Positions 1 to 8,314 of a stretch of 64,000 nucleotides of DNA are shown here, piece after piece. Position 1 is the stretch's first letter. Every line of letters begins with the position of its first letter. Below the pieces are notes generated by a model. It saw only the letters and a list, made by a program, of their open reading frames with translations. It ran no database searches and was not told the DNA's origin. Made by a program: the position numbers and the translations under genes. Source of the DNA: Brachybacterium faecium DSM 4810 (GTDB lineage: Bacteria > Actinomycetota > Actinomycetes > Actinomycetales > Dermabacteraceae); contig CP001643.1 in assembly GCA_000023405.1 (NCBI GenBank), forward strand, positions 62,001 to 126,000, read 5' to 3'.

Positions 1-2
1 AC

Positions 3-950
3 GCGCGGGTCGACGGGCAGGCCGTCGAGGTCGCCGAGACCGACTTCGCCCGCGACGCGACCTTCGGCTTCACCAGCTCCGACCTGCGCGAGTTCCTCGC
101 CGAGCGCTCGAACGGGGCGATCGCCGCAGCCGACGTGCTCAGCCTGTCCCTCGAGGACATCCGCACCGGCGGCCCCGCGCGGGTGCGGGAGATCCTCGGC
201 AGCGCGCGGGACCGCCGCTGGGTGGTCGTCAACGCCACCGAGTACGCCGACATGGAGGTCGTCGCCCGTGTCATCGCCGAGCTCGAGGCGGAGGGGCGCA
301 CCCTCGTCACCCGCTGCGCGCCCTCCTTCGTGCGGCCCCTGGCCGGCCAGCGCGGCGCCCGCGTGCTGGGTGCCGCGGACATCCCCGTGCCCGCAGACCG
401 GCAGGAGCACGGCCTGGTGGTCGTCGGCTCCCACGTGGGCCTGACCACCGCTCAGCTGCACGTGGTCCAGGAGCGCGGCACCCTCCTCGGGGTCGAGATC
501 GATGTCCCCTCCGTGCTCGACGAGCGGCGCGAGGAGCACCTCGCGCAGCTCGCCGCCCGCATCCGGGAGGCCCTGCCCCGCACCGACTGCGTGCTCTACA
601 CCAGCCGCGAGCTGGTGCGCAGCGAGGATCCGGCCGAGTCCCTCGCGATCGCCCGGCGCGTCTCCGACGCCGTGGTCGAGGTGGTCCAGCAGGTGCGCAC
701 CGCCCGCCCCGCCTGGGTGGTCGCCAAGGGCGGCATCACCTCCCACGAGGTCGCCGCGAACGGGCTCGGCATCCGCCGTGCCCGGGTCGAGGGCCAGTTC
801 TGGGAGGGGCAGGTCTCCCTGTTCTCCGCCCAGGAGGCCCCCGCGGAGGTGCTCGGCATGCCGTACGTGGTCTTCCCCGGCAACGTCGGCGGCGAGCAGG
901 CCCTCGCCGATGTGGTCGACACCCTCACCGCCGCGGTCGCCGCCCGCTGA
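3..950 (+). CDS. four-carbon acid sugar kinase family protein (DUF1537/OtnK-type), 5' end outside window
   Basis: The reading frame is open from the first bases of the window, so the N-terminal part lies upstream and only about 315 C-terminal residues are seen. The visible part carries the conserved stretch FTSSDLREFLAER, then DVLSLSLEDIR, and near the end a Gly-rich segment (VAKGGITSHEVA) followed by PYVVFPGNVGG, as in the nucleotide-binding C-terminal domain of this family. Such kinases phosphorylate 3-dehydro-threonate or -erythronate after oxidation by a dehydrogenase like the next gene, which supports this role. Exact substrate is not readable from sequence. A GTG at 135 is internal, not a start. 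Confidence 0.85.
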   Translation, partial: ARVDGQAVEVAETDFARDATFGFTSSDLREFLAERSNGAIAAADVLSLSLEDIRTGGPARVREILGSARDRRWVVVNATEYADMEVVARVIAELEAEGRTLVTRCAPSFVRPLAGQRGARVLGAADIPVPADRQEHGLVVVGSHVGLTTAQLHVVQERGTLLGVEIDVPSVLDERREEHLAQLAARIREALPRTDCVLYTSRELVRSEDPAESLAIARRVSDAVVEVVQQVRTARPAWVVAKGGITSHEVAANGLGIRRARVEGQFWEGQVSLFSAQEAPAEVLGMPYVVFPGNVGGEQALADVVDTLTAAVAAR

Positions 951-1084
951 GCAGCCGGCCGGGACCGGCCGCCATCCCGCGCCACTCGCGTCTGCGCATT
1001 CCGGCCCGCACGATCCTGACCTGCACGTCCCTGACCCGCACGGCCCCACCCCGCACCGCCCCGACCCGCACCGAGGAGCACGCC

Positions 1085-1969
1085 ATGACCACCACCCCCA
1101 CCGTCGCCTGGATCGGTCTGGGCGCCATCGGCGCGCCGATGGCCCGCACCGCCGCCACGGCCGGCTTCCCCGTCACCGCCTTCGACCTCCACCCCGCCGC
1201 CCGCGACGCCCTCGCGGACGTGGCCGCTCCCGCCGCCTCCGCCCGCGAGGCGGCGCGCGGCGCGGACGTCGTGGTGGTCATGGTCGCGACGCCGCCGCAG
1301 CTCGAGGCCGTCCTCTGGGGCGAGGACGGGATCGCCGAGGTGCTCACCGAGGCGACGACCGTGCTGGTCATGTCCACCGTCGGCCCCGCGGCGATCGAGC
1401 AGGCCGCCGCGCGCCTCGCGGGCACCACCACCCGGATCGTCGACGCCCCCGTCTCCGGCGGCACCGCGCGCGCCGCCCAGGGCGATCTGCTCATCATGGT
1501 GGGCGGCGCGGAGGAGCACGTCGCCGCGGTGCGCCCGCTGCTGGACGCCCTCGCCGCGAACGCGCCCGTCGTCGGCGAGATCCCCGGGGACGGGCAGCGC
1601 TTCAAGATCGTCAACCAGCTGCTGTGCGGCGTGCACCTCGCCGCCGCGGGAGAGGCCCTCGCCCTCGCCGACGCGATGGGACTGGACCTCGCCCAGGTCC
1701 ACGAGGTGCTGGGCACCGGCGCGGCCGCCTCCTTCATGTTCGGCGACCGCGGGGCGCGCATGGTCGACGGCGCCTTCGACGACGTCCGCTCCGCGCTGAC
1801 CATCTTCGTCAAGGACATGGGCCTGGTCGCGGAGGCGGCGGCGCAGGTCGAGCAGGAGGTGCCGCTCGCCGCCTCCGCACAGCAGCTCTACCAGCGCGGC
1901 AGCGCGCTGGGGTGGGACCGCCGGGACGACTCGATCGTGTACGAGGTGCTGCGCGGCGGCACCGACTGA
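1085..1969 (+). CDS. NAD(P)-dependent 3-hydroxyacid dehydrogenase (L-threonate dehydrogenase/tartronate semialdehyde reductase type)
   Basis: 294 residues, the usual length of the 3-hydroxyisobutyrate dehydrogenase family. The N-terminal Rossmann motif is GLGAIGAPMA (11-20), the substrate-binding segment is DAPVSGGTARAAQG (120-133), and the catalytic Lys is K174 with N177 in the pattern KxxNQ. An ATG follows GAGGAG at good distance. It lies 134 bp behind the four-carbon acid sugar kinase; in known D-erythronate/L-threonate pathways these two proteins act in sequence (oxidation, then 4-phosphorylation). Tartronate semialdehyde reductase is the main alternative; cofactor preference is not settled. 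Confidence 0.85.
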   Translation: MTTTPTVAWIGLGAIGAPMARTAATAGFPVTAFDLHPAARDALADVAAPAASAREAARGADVVVVMVATPPQLEAVLWGEDGIAEVLTEATTVLVMSTVGPAAIEQAAARLAGTTTRIVDAPVSGGTARAAQGDLLIMVGGAEEHVAAVRPLLDALAANAPVVGEIPGDGQRFKIVNQLLCGVHLAAAGEALALADAMGLDLAQVHEVLGTGAAASFMFGDRGARMVDGAFDDVRSALTIFVKDMGLVAEAAAQVEQEVPLAASAQQLYQRGSALGWDRRDDSIVYEVLRGGTD

Positions 1970-1987
1970 CGCGGACGCCGCCCGATC

Positions 1988-2770
1988 TCAGCGCCGCGTG
2001 CGCACCCCGGTGACACCGCCGTCGATCGACAGCAGCACACCCACGGTCGAGCGGTTGCGGGGCGAGGCGAGATAGCAGTGCGCCTCGGCGACCTCCTCGG
2101 GGGAGACCAGCCGCCCGTGCGGCTGCCGCGCCTCGAGGGCGGCCCGCTCGGCGACCGGGTCGTCGGCCGCCTCCAGCAGCCGGCCCACCCAGGGGGTGTC
2201 CGCGGTGCCGGGCAGCACGGCGTTCACGCGGATCCCCTCGCCCACGAGATCCGCGGCCATCGCGAGGGTCATCGCCTGCACCGCACCCTTGCTGGCCGAG
2301 TACAGCACCCGCTGCGGCAGGCCCACCGCGGAGGCGATCGAGGCGGTGTTCACGATCGCCGCGCTCTCGGAGCGGCGCAGGTGGGGCAGGGCCGCGCTCA
2401 CCACGCGCGCGACCGAGGTGACGTTCACGTCGAGCACCCGCGCCCACTCCGCGTCGTCGTTCGCGGAGGCATCGCCCTGCGCCCCGATCCCGGCGTTGTT
2501 GATCACCACGTCCAGGCCGCCGAGCTGCTCCGCGGCGCTGTCGACCGCCTGCCGCACCTCGGCGGCGTCCGCCACGTCGCAGCGCAGGGCGAGGGTGCCC
2601 TCGGGAGCGGCCTCGGGGTGCAGGTCGAGCACCGCCACGCGGGCGCCACGACCCTGCAGGGCCCGGGCGGTCGCCGCCCCGATGCCGGAGGCGCCGCCGG
2701 TGACCAGGGCGCGGAGGCCGGAGAACTCCCCGGGGGATGCGGATTCGTGCGGGGCAGGGGCAGCGGACAC
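1988..2770 (-). CDS. SDR family oxidoreductase, probable 2-keto-3-deoxy-L-fuconate dehydrogenase
   Basis: A 260-residue classical short-chain dehydrogenase. It shows the cofactor motif TGGASGIG (24-31), NNAG (91-94) and the catalytic triad S144, Y157, K161 (YSASK). The GTG at 2770 is chosen because AAGGAG stands 6 bases before it; a longer frame to 2806 has no ribosome site. It is transcribed away from the fucose operon that starts at 2992. In the Xanthomonas-type pathway an SDR oxidises C4 of 2-keto-3-deoxy-L-fuconate, making the substrate of the neighbouring hydrolase. The fold is certain; the substrate is inferred from the complete set of pathway neighbours. Confidence 0.88.
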   Translation of the reverse strand: MSAAPAPHESASPGEFSGLRALVTGGASGIGAATARALQGRGARVAVLDLHPEAAPEGTLALRCDVADAAEVRQAVDSAAEQLGGLDVVINNAGIGAQGDASANDDAEWARVLDVNVTSVARVVSAALPHLRRSESAAIVNTASIASAVGLPQRVLYSASKGAVQAMTLAMAADLVGEGIRVNAVLPGTADTPWVGRLLEAADDPVAERAALEARQPHGRLVSPEEVAEAHCYLASPRNRSTVGVLLSIDGGVTGVRTRR

Positions 2771-2887
2771 GGAGGTCTCCTTCGAAGCTCGGGGCGATGG
2801 ACGCACCCAGTCATCCTAACTCTGCTCGCCCGATGTGCCGCGCCGATGCGCATTCCGTGCGAATTTCGCGCGTCTCGTCGGGTCCGC

Positions 2888-2916
2888 TTGGCCAAACCCC
2901 GCCACAGACATAGGAT
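2888..2916 (+). promoter_or_regulatory. probable promoter of the L-fucose catabolic operon
   Basis: TTGGCC (2888-2893), a 17-bp spacer and TAGGAT (2911-2916) form a good vegetative-type promoter. Transcription would start near 2923, just after the ATG at 2920, which favours the GTG at 2992 as the true first codon of the hydrolase. On the other strand TAGGAT recurs at 2818-2813 in front of the divergent SDR gene. Confidence 0.6.
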
Positions 2917-2991
2917 GATATGGCCGAAGGATGGCGGGGATGGGCACCCGCCGACGGCGTTCTCATGCCCGACGAAGAACGGAGTGTGTCC

Positions 2992-3867
2992 GTGGAACTG
3001 CGACGTCTCGGCCCGGTGGGCCAGGAGAAGCCGGCTGTCGTCTGCGAAGGGGTGACCTATCGGCTCGACCCCGTGACCGCGGAGATCGACGGCGACTTCC
3101 TCGCCGCGAGCGGTATCGCCCGCACCCGCGCCGCGCTCGGCGCCGGGGAGCTGGCCGTGTGGGAGGGGGCCGAGCACGAGCGCATCGGCGCCCCGATCGC
3201 GCGGCCCACGGCCGTGCTGTGCATCGGGCAGAACTACGCCGCCCACGCGGCGGAATCCGGGGCCGAGCCGCCGGAGGTGCCGATCCTGTTCCACAAGCAC
3301 CCCAACACCGTCGTCGGCCCCCACGACGACGTCGAGATCCCGCCGGGCGCCCAGAAGGTCGACTGGGAGGTCGAGCTCGGGGTGGTCATCGGCACCGAGG
3401 CCGCCTACCTCCGCGACGAGCGGGCCGCCCTCGACGTGATCGCCGGCTACGTGACCAGCCACGACCTCTCCGAGCGGGACTATCAGCTGGTCGACTCCGG
3501 CGGGCAGTGGTCCAAGGGCAAGAACGCCCGCGGCTTCAACCCGCTGGGCCCCGCCCTGGTGCCGGCCGACGAGGTGGACCCGCAGGCGCTGCGGCTGTTC
3601 TCCGCCGTCAACGGCGAACCCCGCCAGGACTCCACCACCGCGGACATGATCTTCACCGTCGCGCAGATCGTCCATCACCTCTCGCAGTACATGGTGCTCT
3701 CGCCCGGGGACCTCCTCAACACCGGCACCCCGCAGGGCGTGGCCCTCTCCGGCCGGTTCCCGTACCTCGAGGCGGGGGACGTGGCCGAGATCGGCATCGA
3801 GGCGCTCGGCAGCCAGCGCACCACCTTCGTCCCGGCCCCGGCCGGCCAGCAGCGGGAGACCCGATGA
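2992..3867 (+). CDS. fumarylacetoacetate hydrolase family protein, probable 2,4-diketo-3-deoxy-L-fuconate hydrolase
   Basis: 291 residues when started at the GTG at 2992, which has GGAG 7 bases upstream; the in-frame ATG at 2920 falls at the predicted transcription start. FAH-fold signatures are GQNYAAH (79-85), metal ligands in DWEVELG (E126, E128) and SHD (D158), and NTGTPQGV near the C-terminus. Family members split 2,4-diketo-3-deoxy-L-fuconate into pyruvate and L-lactate, the last step of non-phosphorylative fucose breakdown. It is the first gene of a five-gene operon and overlaps the dehydratase start by ATGA. Confidence 0.88.
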   Translation: MELRRLGPVGQEKPAVVCEGVTYRLDPVTAEIDGDFLAASGIARTRAALGAGELAVWEGAEHERIGAPIARPTAVLCIGQNYAAHAAESGAEPPEVPILFHKHPNTVVGPHDDVEIPPGAQKVDWEVELGVVIGTEAAYLRDERAALDVIAGYVTSHDLSERDYQLVDSGGQWSKGKNARGFNPLGPALVPADEVDPQALRLFSAVNGEPRQDSTTADMIFTVAQIVHHLSQYMVLSPGDLLNTGTPQGVALSGRFPYLEAGDVAEIGIEALGSQRTTFVPAPAGQQRETR

Positions 3868-5192
3868 GCCTCTTCACCGCGCTCGACGTCCAGGACGTCC
3901 GCTTCCCCACCAGCCGCCACCTCGACGGCTCCGACGCGATGAACCCGGATCCGGACTACTCCGCCGCCTACCTCTCGCTGCGCACCGATGCCCCGGACGA
4001 GGGCACCGCGCTGGTGTTCACGATCGGCCGCGGCAACGACGTGCAGAGCGCGGCCATCGCCGCCCTCGCCCCGCACCTGGTGGGCCGCGACGTCGAGGAG
4101 GTGCTCTCCGATCTCGGCGGGATCTACCGCGAGCTCATCAGCGACTCGCAGCTGCGCTGGCTGGGCCCCGAGAAGGGCGTGATGACCATGGCGATCGGTG
4201 CCGTGATCAACGCGCTGTGGGACCTGCGCGCCCGCCGCGAGCAACGCCCGCTGTGGCTCACGCTCGCCTCGCTCACCCCCGAGGAGCTGCTGGACCTCGT
4301 GGACCTGCGCTATCTCGAGGACGCCCTGAGCCGCGAGGAGGCGCTGGAGATCCTGCGCCGCGGCGCCGAGGGCAAGCAGCAGCGCATCGCCGCGCTGCGC
4401 GAGCGGGGCGTGCCCGCGTACACCACCACCCCCGGCTGGCTCGGCTACAGCGACGAGAAGCTCACCCGCCTGCTCCACGAGGCCCGCGACGAGGGCTTCG
4501 AGATGGTCAAGCTCAAGGTCGGCGCGGACCCGGCCGACGACGAACGGCGCATGCGGATCGCCCGCGAGGTGATGGGCCCGGACTACCCGATCGCGATGGA
4601 CGCGAACCAGCGCTGGGGCAGCGCCGAGGCGATCGAGGCGGTGCGGGCGCTGGCCCCGCACGCTCCGTACTGGATCGAGGAGCCCACCAACCCCGACGAC
4701 GTGCTCGCCCATGCCGTGATCCGCGAGGGCGTCGCGCCCGTGCGGATCGCCACCGGCGAGCAGGCCGCGAGCCGGGTGCTGTTCAAGCAGCTGCTGCAGG
4801 CCGAGGCGATCGACGTGGTCCAGGTCGACGCGACCCGCGTGGCCGGCGTCAACGAGAACCTCGCGATCCTCCTGCTCGCCGCCAAGTTCGGCGTGCCCGT
4901 CTGCCCGCACGCCGGGGGCGTGGGGCTCTGCGAGATGGTGCAGCACCTCGCGTTCCTGGACGCGGTGGCGATCGCGGGCGACGACGCCCGGCGACGGATC
5001 GAGTTCGTCGACCACCTCCACGAGCACTTCGAGGTGCCGGTGCGGATCGAGCACGGCAGCTACATGCCGCCCGAGCAGCCCGGCAACGGCTCCCGCATGC
5101 TCGAGGCCTCGATCGCCGATCACCTGTTCCCGGACGGGCCCGTCTGGGCCGCCGAGCCCGCCGCCGCCCCGGTCGCCGCCGCCGTGCGCTGA
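3864..5192 (+). CDS. L-fuconate dehydratase (enolase superfamily)
   Basis: 442 residues, the usual length for FucD. Mandelate-racemase/enolase features are all visible: KLK with catalytic K218 (K216-x-K218), metal ligands D246 (MDAN), E272 (IEEP) and E299 (TGEQ), catalytic H349 in CPHAGG, and the subgroup-typical [11 protein letters not shown] near 379-389. It dehydrates L-fuconate to 2-keto-3-deoxy-L-fuconate in the cytoplasm. Start ATG overlaps the previous stop (ATGA), implying translational coupling. Among enolase-superfamily acid-sugar dehydratases the motif spacing fits fuconate best, and the neighbours complete that pathway. Confidence 0.94.
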   Translation: MSLFTALDVQDVRFPTSRHLDGSDAMNPDPDYSAAYLSLRTDAPDEGTALVFTIGRGNDVQSAAIAALAPHLVGRDVEEVLSDLGGIYRELISDSQLRWLGPEKGVMTMAIGAVINALWDLRARREQRPLWLTLASLTPEELLDLVDLRYLEDALSREEALEILRRGAEGKQQRIAALRERGVPAYTTTPGWLGYSDEKLTRLLHEARDEGFEMVKLKVGADPADDERRMRIAREVMGPDYPIAMDANQRWGSAEAIEAVRALAPHAPYWIEEPTNPDDVLAHAVIREGVAPVRIATGEQAASRVLFKQLLQAEAIDVVQVDATRVAGVNENLAILLLAAKFGVPVCPHAGGVGLCEMVQHLAFLDAVAIAGDDARRRIEFVDHLHEHFEVPVRIEHGSYMPPEQPGNGSRMLEASIADHLFPDGPVWAAEPAAAPVAAAVR

Positions 5193-5204
5193 GAGGATCA
5201 CCCC

Positions 5205-5543
5205 ATGGAACGCATCGCCCTGCACACCCGCATCGCCGAGGGCCGTGAGGCCGACTACGACCGCGAGCACGCCCGCATCCCCGACGAGCTCGACGCCTCC
5301 CTGCGCGCCGCCGGAGTGCAGACGTGGCGGATCTGGCGGGACGGCCGCGACCTCTTCCACGTGGTCGAGGTCGAGGACTACCAGGCGATGCGCCGGGCGC
5401 TCGCCGAGGATCCGGCGAACCAGCGCTGGCAGGAGCACATCAACCAGTTCCTCGAGGTGGTCGACGACTACGGGGGCGAGGACTCCGGGATCCGCCCGGT
5501 GTGGGAGCTGCCCGCGGAGCCGGCCACGGACGGGACGGCATGA
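5205..5543 (+). CDS. L-rhamnose/L-fucose mutarotase family protein
   Basis: 112 residues with the ferredoxin-like RhaM/FucU-II pattern: active-site H7, Y18 and H22 in the N-terminal part and Trp residues in TWRIW and QRWQEH. Such enzymes interconvert alpha and beta anomers of 6-deoxyhexoses. Within this operon it would supply the fucose anomer used by the following dehydrogenase. GAGAGGA lies 6 bases before the ATG. The 3' end overlaps the next start by ATGA. Confidence 0.88.
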   Translation: MERIALHTRIAEGREADYDREHARIPDELDASLRAAGVQTWRIWRDGRDLFHVVEVEDYQAMRRALAEDPANQRWQEHINQFLEVVDDYGGEDSGIRPVWELPAEPATDGTA

Positions 5544-6661
5544 GCGCCGGCGGCCCGGCCGGCGCTCCCGGCCCCTCGGCCCGCCCGGTGCCGGAGCTGC
5601 CGCGGCTCGGCTTCGGCGCCGCCCAGCTCGGCAACCTCTACCGGCCCACCACCGACGAGGAGGCCGACGGCGCGGTGCGCGCCGCCTGGGAGACCGGCAT
5701 CCGGTACTTCGACACCGCCCCGCACTACGGCCTCGGCACCAGCGAGCGCCGGCTCGGTCAGCGCCTGGCCGCCCACCCGCGCGAGGAGTACCTGCTCTCC
5801 ACCAAGGTGGGGCGCCTGCTGGAGCCCGGCCCGGGCACCGGCGACGACATGGCCCATGCCTTCGCCGTGCCCGATGACCACGTGCGCCGATGGGACTTCT
5901 CCGAGGCCGGGGTGCGGCGCTCGCACGCCGAGTCCCTCGAGCGGCTGGGCCTGGGCTCGGTGGACATCCTGTTCGCCCACGACCCCGAGGAGGGGCCGAC
6001 GGAGCAGGCCTTCGCCGAGGGCCTACCGGCGCTGGCGAGGATGCGCGAGGAGGGGCTGGTGCGGGCCGTCGGCGTCGGCTCCAAGGACGCCGCCGTGCTC
6101 ACCCGCGCCGTGCGCACCGGGCTGATCGACCTGGTGATGCTCTCCGGCCGGTACACCCTGCTCGAGCAGGACGGCTCCCGCGAGCTGCTCGAGGAGTGCG
6201 TGCGCCACGGCGTCGGGGTGGTCGCCGTCTCCGTGTTCAACTCCGGCCTGCTCGCCCAGCACCGCGTGGCCGATGACGCCACCTACGAGTACGCGCAGGC
6301 CCCCGCCGAGGTCATCGCCCACGCCCGCGAGCTCGCCGATCTCGCCGCGCAGCACGGCGTGACCCTCCCGGACCTCGCCGTCCAGTACCCGCTGCGCCAC
6401 CCCGCGGTGCGCTCCGTGGCGCTGGGCATGCGCACCGCCGCCCAGGTGGAATCCAACGCCGCCCGGATGCAGGCGCGGATCCCCGACGCGGCCTGGGAGG
6501 CCGTGGCGCGCCTCGAGTCCGAGCACTCGCCGCCCGGACGGGGCGCTGCCGCTGACACCGCCGACGACCCCACCGCCGCCGTCGACGACCCGGCTGCCGC
6601 CGGCGCCGACGCCGCGACCCGCGCTGCTTCCGCCGACGTCGCTGCCGGGGAGCGGCGATGA
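5540..6661 (+). CDS. aldo/keto reductase, probable L-fucose (D-threo-aldose) 1-dehydrogenase
   Basis: 373 residues. The aldo/keto reductase tetrad is readable as D58, Y63, K89 and H147 (FDTAPHY, STK, AHDPEEG). By context it oxidises L-fucose to L-fuconolactone, between the mutarotase and the lactonase of the same operon; pyridoxal 4-dehydrogenase-like relatives use the same scaffold. After residue about 335 a 40-residue Ala/Asp/Thr-rich tail follows that is not part of the barrel. Start and stop both overlap neighbours by ATGA. Confidence 0.88.
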   Translation: MSAGGPAGAPGPSARPVPELPRLGFGAAQLGNLYRPTTDEEADGAVRAAWETGIRYFDTAPHYGLGTSERRLGQRLAAHPREEYLLSTKVGRLLEPGPGTGDDMAHAFAVPDDHVRRWDFSEAGVRRSHAESLERLGLGSVDILFAHDPEEGPTEQAFAEGLPALARMREEGLVRAVGVGSKDAAVLTRAVRTGLIDLVMLSGRYTLLEQDGSRELLEECVRHGVGVVAVSVFNSGLLAQHRVADDATYEYAQAPAEVIAHARELADLAAQHGVTLPDLAVQYPLRHPAVRSVALGMRTAAQVESNAARMQARIPDAAWEAVARLESEHSPPGRGAAADTADDPTAAVDDPAAAGADAATRAASADVAAGERR

Positions 6662-7533
6662 CCGGCGCCGACCAGGACCAGATCACCGATGCCCACCTGC
6701 ACGTGTGGGATCTCGCGGAGAGCCCCTACGCGTGGCTCGCCGGCGCGCCCGCACCGCTGCGCCGCACCGTCGACCCCGAGGAGGTGCGCGCGCCGCTGGT
6801 CGCGCTCGGCGTGACCCGGGTGATCCTCGTGCAGGCCGACGACACCGCCGCGGACACCGCCCACCTGCAGCGCACCGCCCGCACGCTCGAGGCCGCGGGC
6901 GGGATCACGCGCGCCGACGTGGTCGGCTGGCTGCCGCTCGCGGATCCGGGGGCCGTGCGCGCCGCGCTCGCCGACCCCGCCCGCACCGACCGCCTCGTGG
7001 GGGTGCGCCATCTCGTGCACGACGAGCCCGATCCCGGCTTCCTCGACCGGCCCGAGGTGGGCCGCTCGCTCGAGCTGCTCGCCGCGGCCGGCCTGCCGCT
7101 CGACGTCCCCGACGCGTTCGGCCGCCACATGGAGCAGGTGGTGCGGGTGGCGCAGCGCCACCCCGGCCTCACGGTGGTGCTCGACCACCTGGGCAAGCCG
7201 CCGCTCGGCGACGCCGGGACCATGCCCGTGTGGCGCTCGCAGCTCGCCGAGACCGCCGCGTGCCCGAACGTCGTCGCGAAGGTCTCCGGGCTCGCCACCA
7301 GCGGGAACGGCGACTTCGCCGAGGCGGCGGATCTCGCCCTGGAGCTGTTCGGCGCCGAACGCCTCATGCTCGGCTCGGACTGGCCGATCGCCCCGCAGCA
7401 CTTCGACCTGGGCAGCGGCTTCACGCCCCTGCTCGCCCATGTGCGCACGTGGGCCCCGGCCGATGTGCGCGCCGTGACCCGCGAGACGGCGGCGCGCCTC
7501 TACCGCCGCCTCGGCGACGCCCCGTCGGCCTGA
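6658..7533 (+). CDS. amidohydrolase family protein, probable L-fuconolactonase
   Basis: 291 residues of the amidohydrolase_2 (PF04909) type: metal motif DAHLHVWD (H13, H15), VLDHLGKPP in the middle and GSDWPI near the C-terminus. Close relatives hydrolyse L-fucono- or L-rhamnono-lactones to the acid, the step between the dehydrogenase and dehydratase encoded just upstream. It is the last gene of the operon and is followed by inverted repeats before the convergent regulator gene. Confidence 0.88.
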   Translation: MTGADQDQITDAHLHVWDLAESPYAWLAGAPAPLRRTVDPEEVRAPLVALGVTRVILVQADDTAADTAHLQRTARTLEAAGGITRADVVGWLPLADPGAVRAALADPARTDRLVGVRHLVHDEPDPGFLDRPEVGRSLELLAAAGLPLDVPDAFGRHMEQVVRVAQRHPGLTVVLDHLGKPPLGDAGTMPVWRSQLAETAACPNVVAKVSGLATSGNGDFAEAADLALELFGAERLMLGSDWPIAPQHFDLGSGFTPLLAHVRTWAPADVRAVTRETAARLYRRLGDAPSA

Positions 7534-7548
7534 CCCCGCCCCGCTCCT

Positions 7549-7601
7549 GAGCCCGCCCGAGGGGCCGGTGGGGGGCGGTGTGGCCGCCCGGGCGCGGGCT
7601 C
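7549..7601. terminator. probable bidirectional terminator between fucose operon and GntR gene
   Basis: GAGCCCGCCCG (7549-7559) pairs with CGGGCGCGGGCTC (7589-7601), with one small bulge and a GC-rich loop. The two flanking genes converge here and no other signal is seen in the 75-bp gap. There is no T tract. Confidence 0.45.
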
Positions 7602-7608
7602 CGCGGGC

Positions 7609-8301
7609 TCACTCGGCGGGCGGGTCGCCCTGGTGCAGCAGCCAGGACTCGACCCCGGCGACGTGGGCGGCCGCGTAGGTGCGGGCGAGATCGGCCCGGC
7701 CGGCCCGCAGCGCGTCGAGGATCCGCCGATGCTCGGCGAGGGTGCGCACCACCGCGGAGTCGTCGGTGAGCCCGCGCCACACCCGGGCTCGGGCGGTGGA
7801 GCCGGCGAGGCTGTCCAGCAGCGAGCTGAGGTAGGCGTTGGGGCAGCGGCGGTTGATCAGCCTGTGGAAGGTGATGTCGGCCGCGACCAGCTCCTCGATG
7901 CCGGAGCTGGCATCGAGATCAGCCATCGACTGCTCGAGCCGGGCGAAGTCCTCCTCGCCCAGGTGCGGGCAGGCCTGCTCCACGGCGACCGGCTCGAGCA
8001 GCCTGCGGATCTCCAGGATCTCGACGTGGCTGGAGTCCTGGTGCAGGTCGAGCACGAAGGCGAGGGATTCCAGCAGCTGCTCGGGCTCGAGCGCGGTGAC
8101 GTAGGTGCCGTCGCCCTGGCGCACGTCCAGCACCCGGATCACCGAGAGCGCCTTGACCGCCTCGCGCAGCGAGTTGCGGGAGACCCCGATCCGCTCGGCC
8201 AGCTCGCTCTCGGTGGGGAGGCGGTCGCCGGGCGCGAGGGTCCCGTCGATCACCATCTGCTTGATCGCGGCGATCGCGCGATCGGTGACCGCGGAGGCCA
8301 T
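7609..8301 (-). CDS. FadR/GntR-family transcriptional regulator (FCD domain)
   Basis: 230 residues: N-terminal winged helix (about 1-75, with GDRLPTESELAERIGVSRNSLREAVKAL typical of GntR, read here in pieces DRLPTESELAE and SRNSLREAV) and an all-helical FCD ligand domain (about 85-215) with metal-site histidines (FHRLI, EHRRILDAL). It converges with the fucose operon and is its most likely repressor, with a fucose-pathway acid as ligand, but it also lies 14 bp behind telA and may be read with it. The ligand is not predictable. Confidence 0.85.
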   Translation of the reverse strand: MASAVTDRAIAAIKQMVIDGTLAPGDRLPTESELAERIGVSRNSLREAVKALSVIRVLDVRQGDGTYVTALEPEQLLESLAFVLDLHQDSSHVEILEIRRLLEPVAVEQACPHLGEEDFARLEQSMADLDASSGIEELVAADITFHRLINRRCPNAYLSSLLDSLAGSTARARVWRGLTDDSAVVRTLAEHRRILDALRAGRADLARTYAAAHVAGVESWLLHQGDPPAE

Positions 8302-8314
8302 CAGAGCCCCGTGC

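Noticed and set aside
2920-2991. ATG at 2920 as start of the FAH-family hydrolase
   Set aside because: It sits on the predicted transcription start, has no Shine-Dalgarno, and the extra residues are not family-like; the GTG at 2992 fits better.
3675-5438. Long open frames antisense to the fuconate dehydratase and many other genes
   Set aside because: High third-position GC leaves antisense and shifted frames open by chance; translations are His/Arg/Gly/Val-rich with no family pattern and no ribosome sites.
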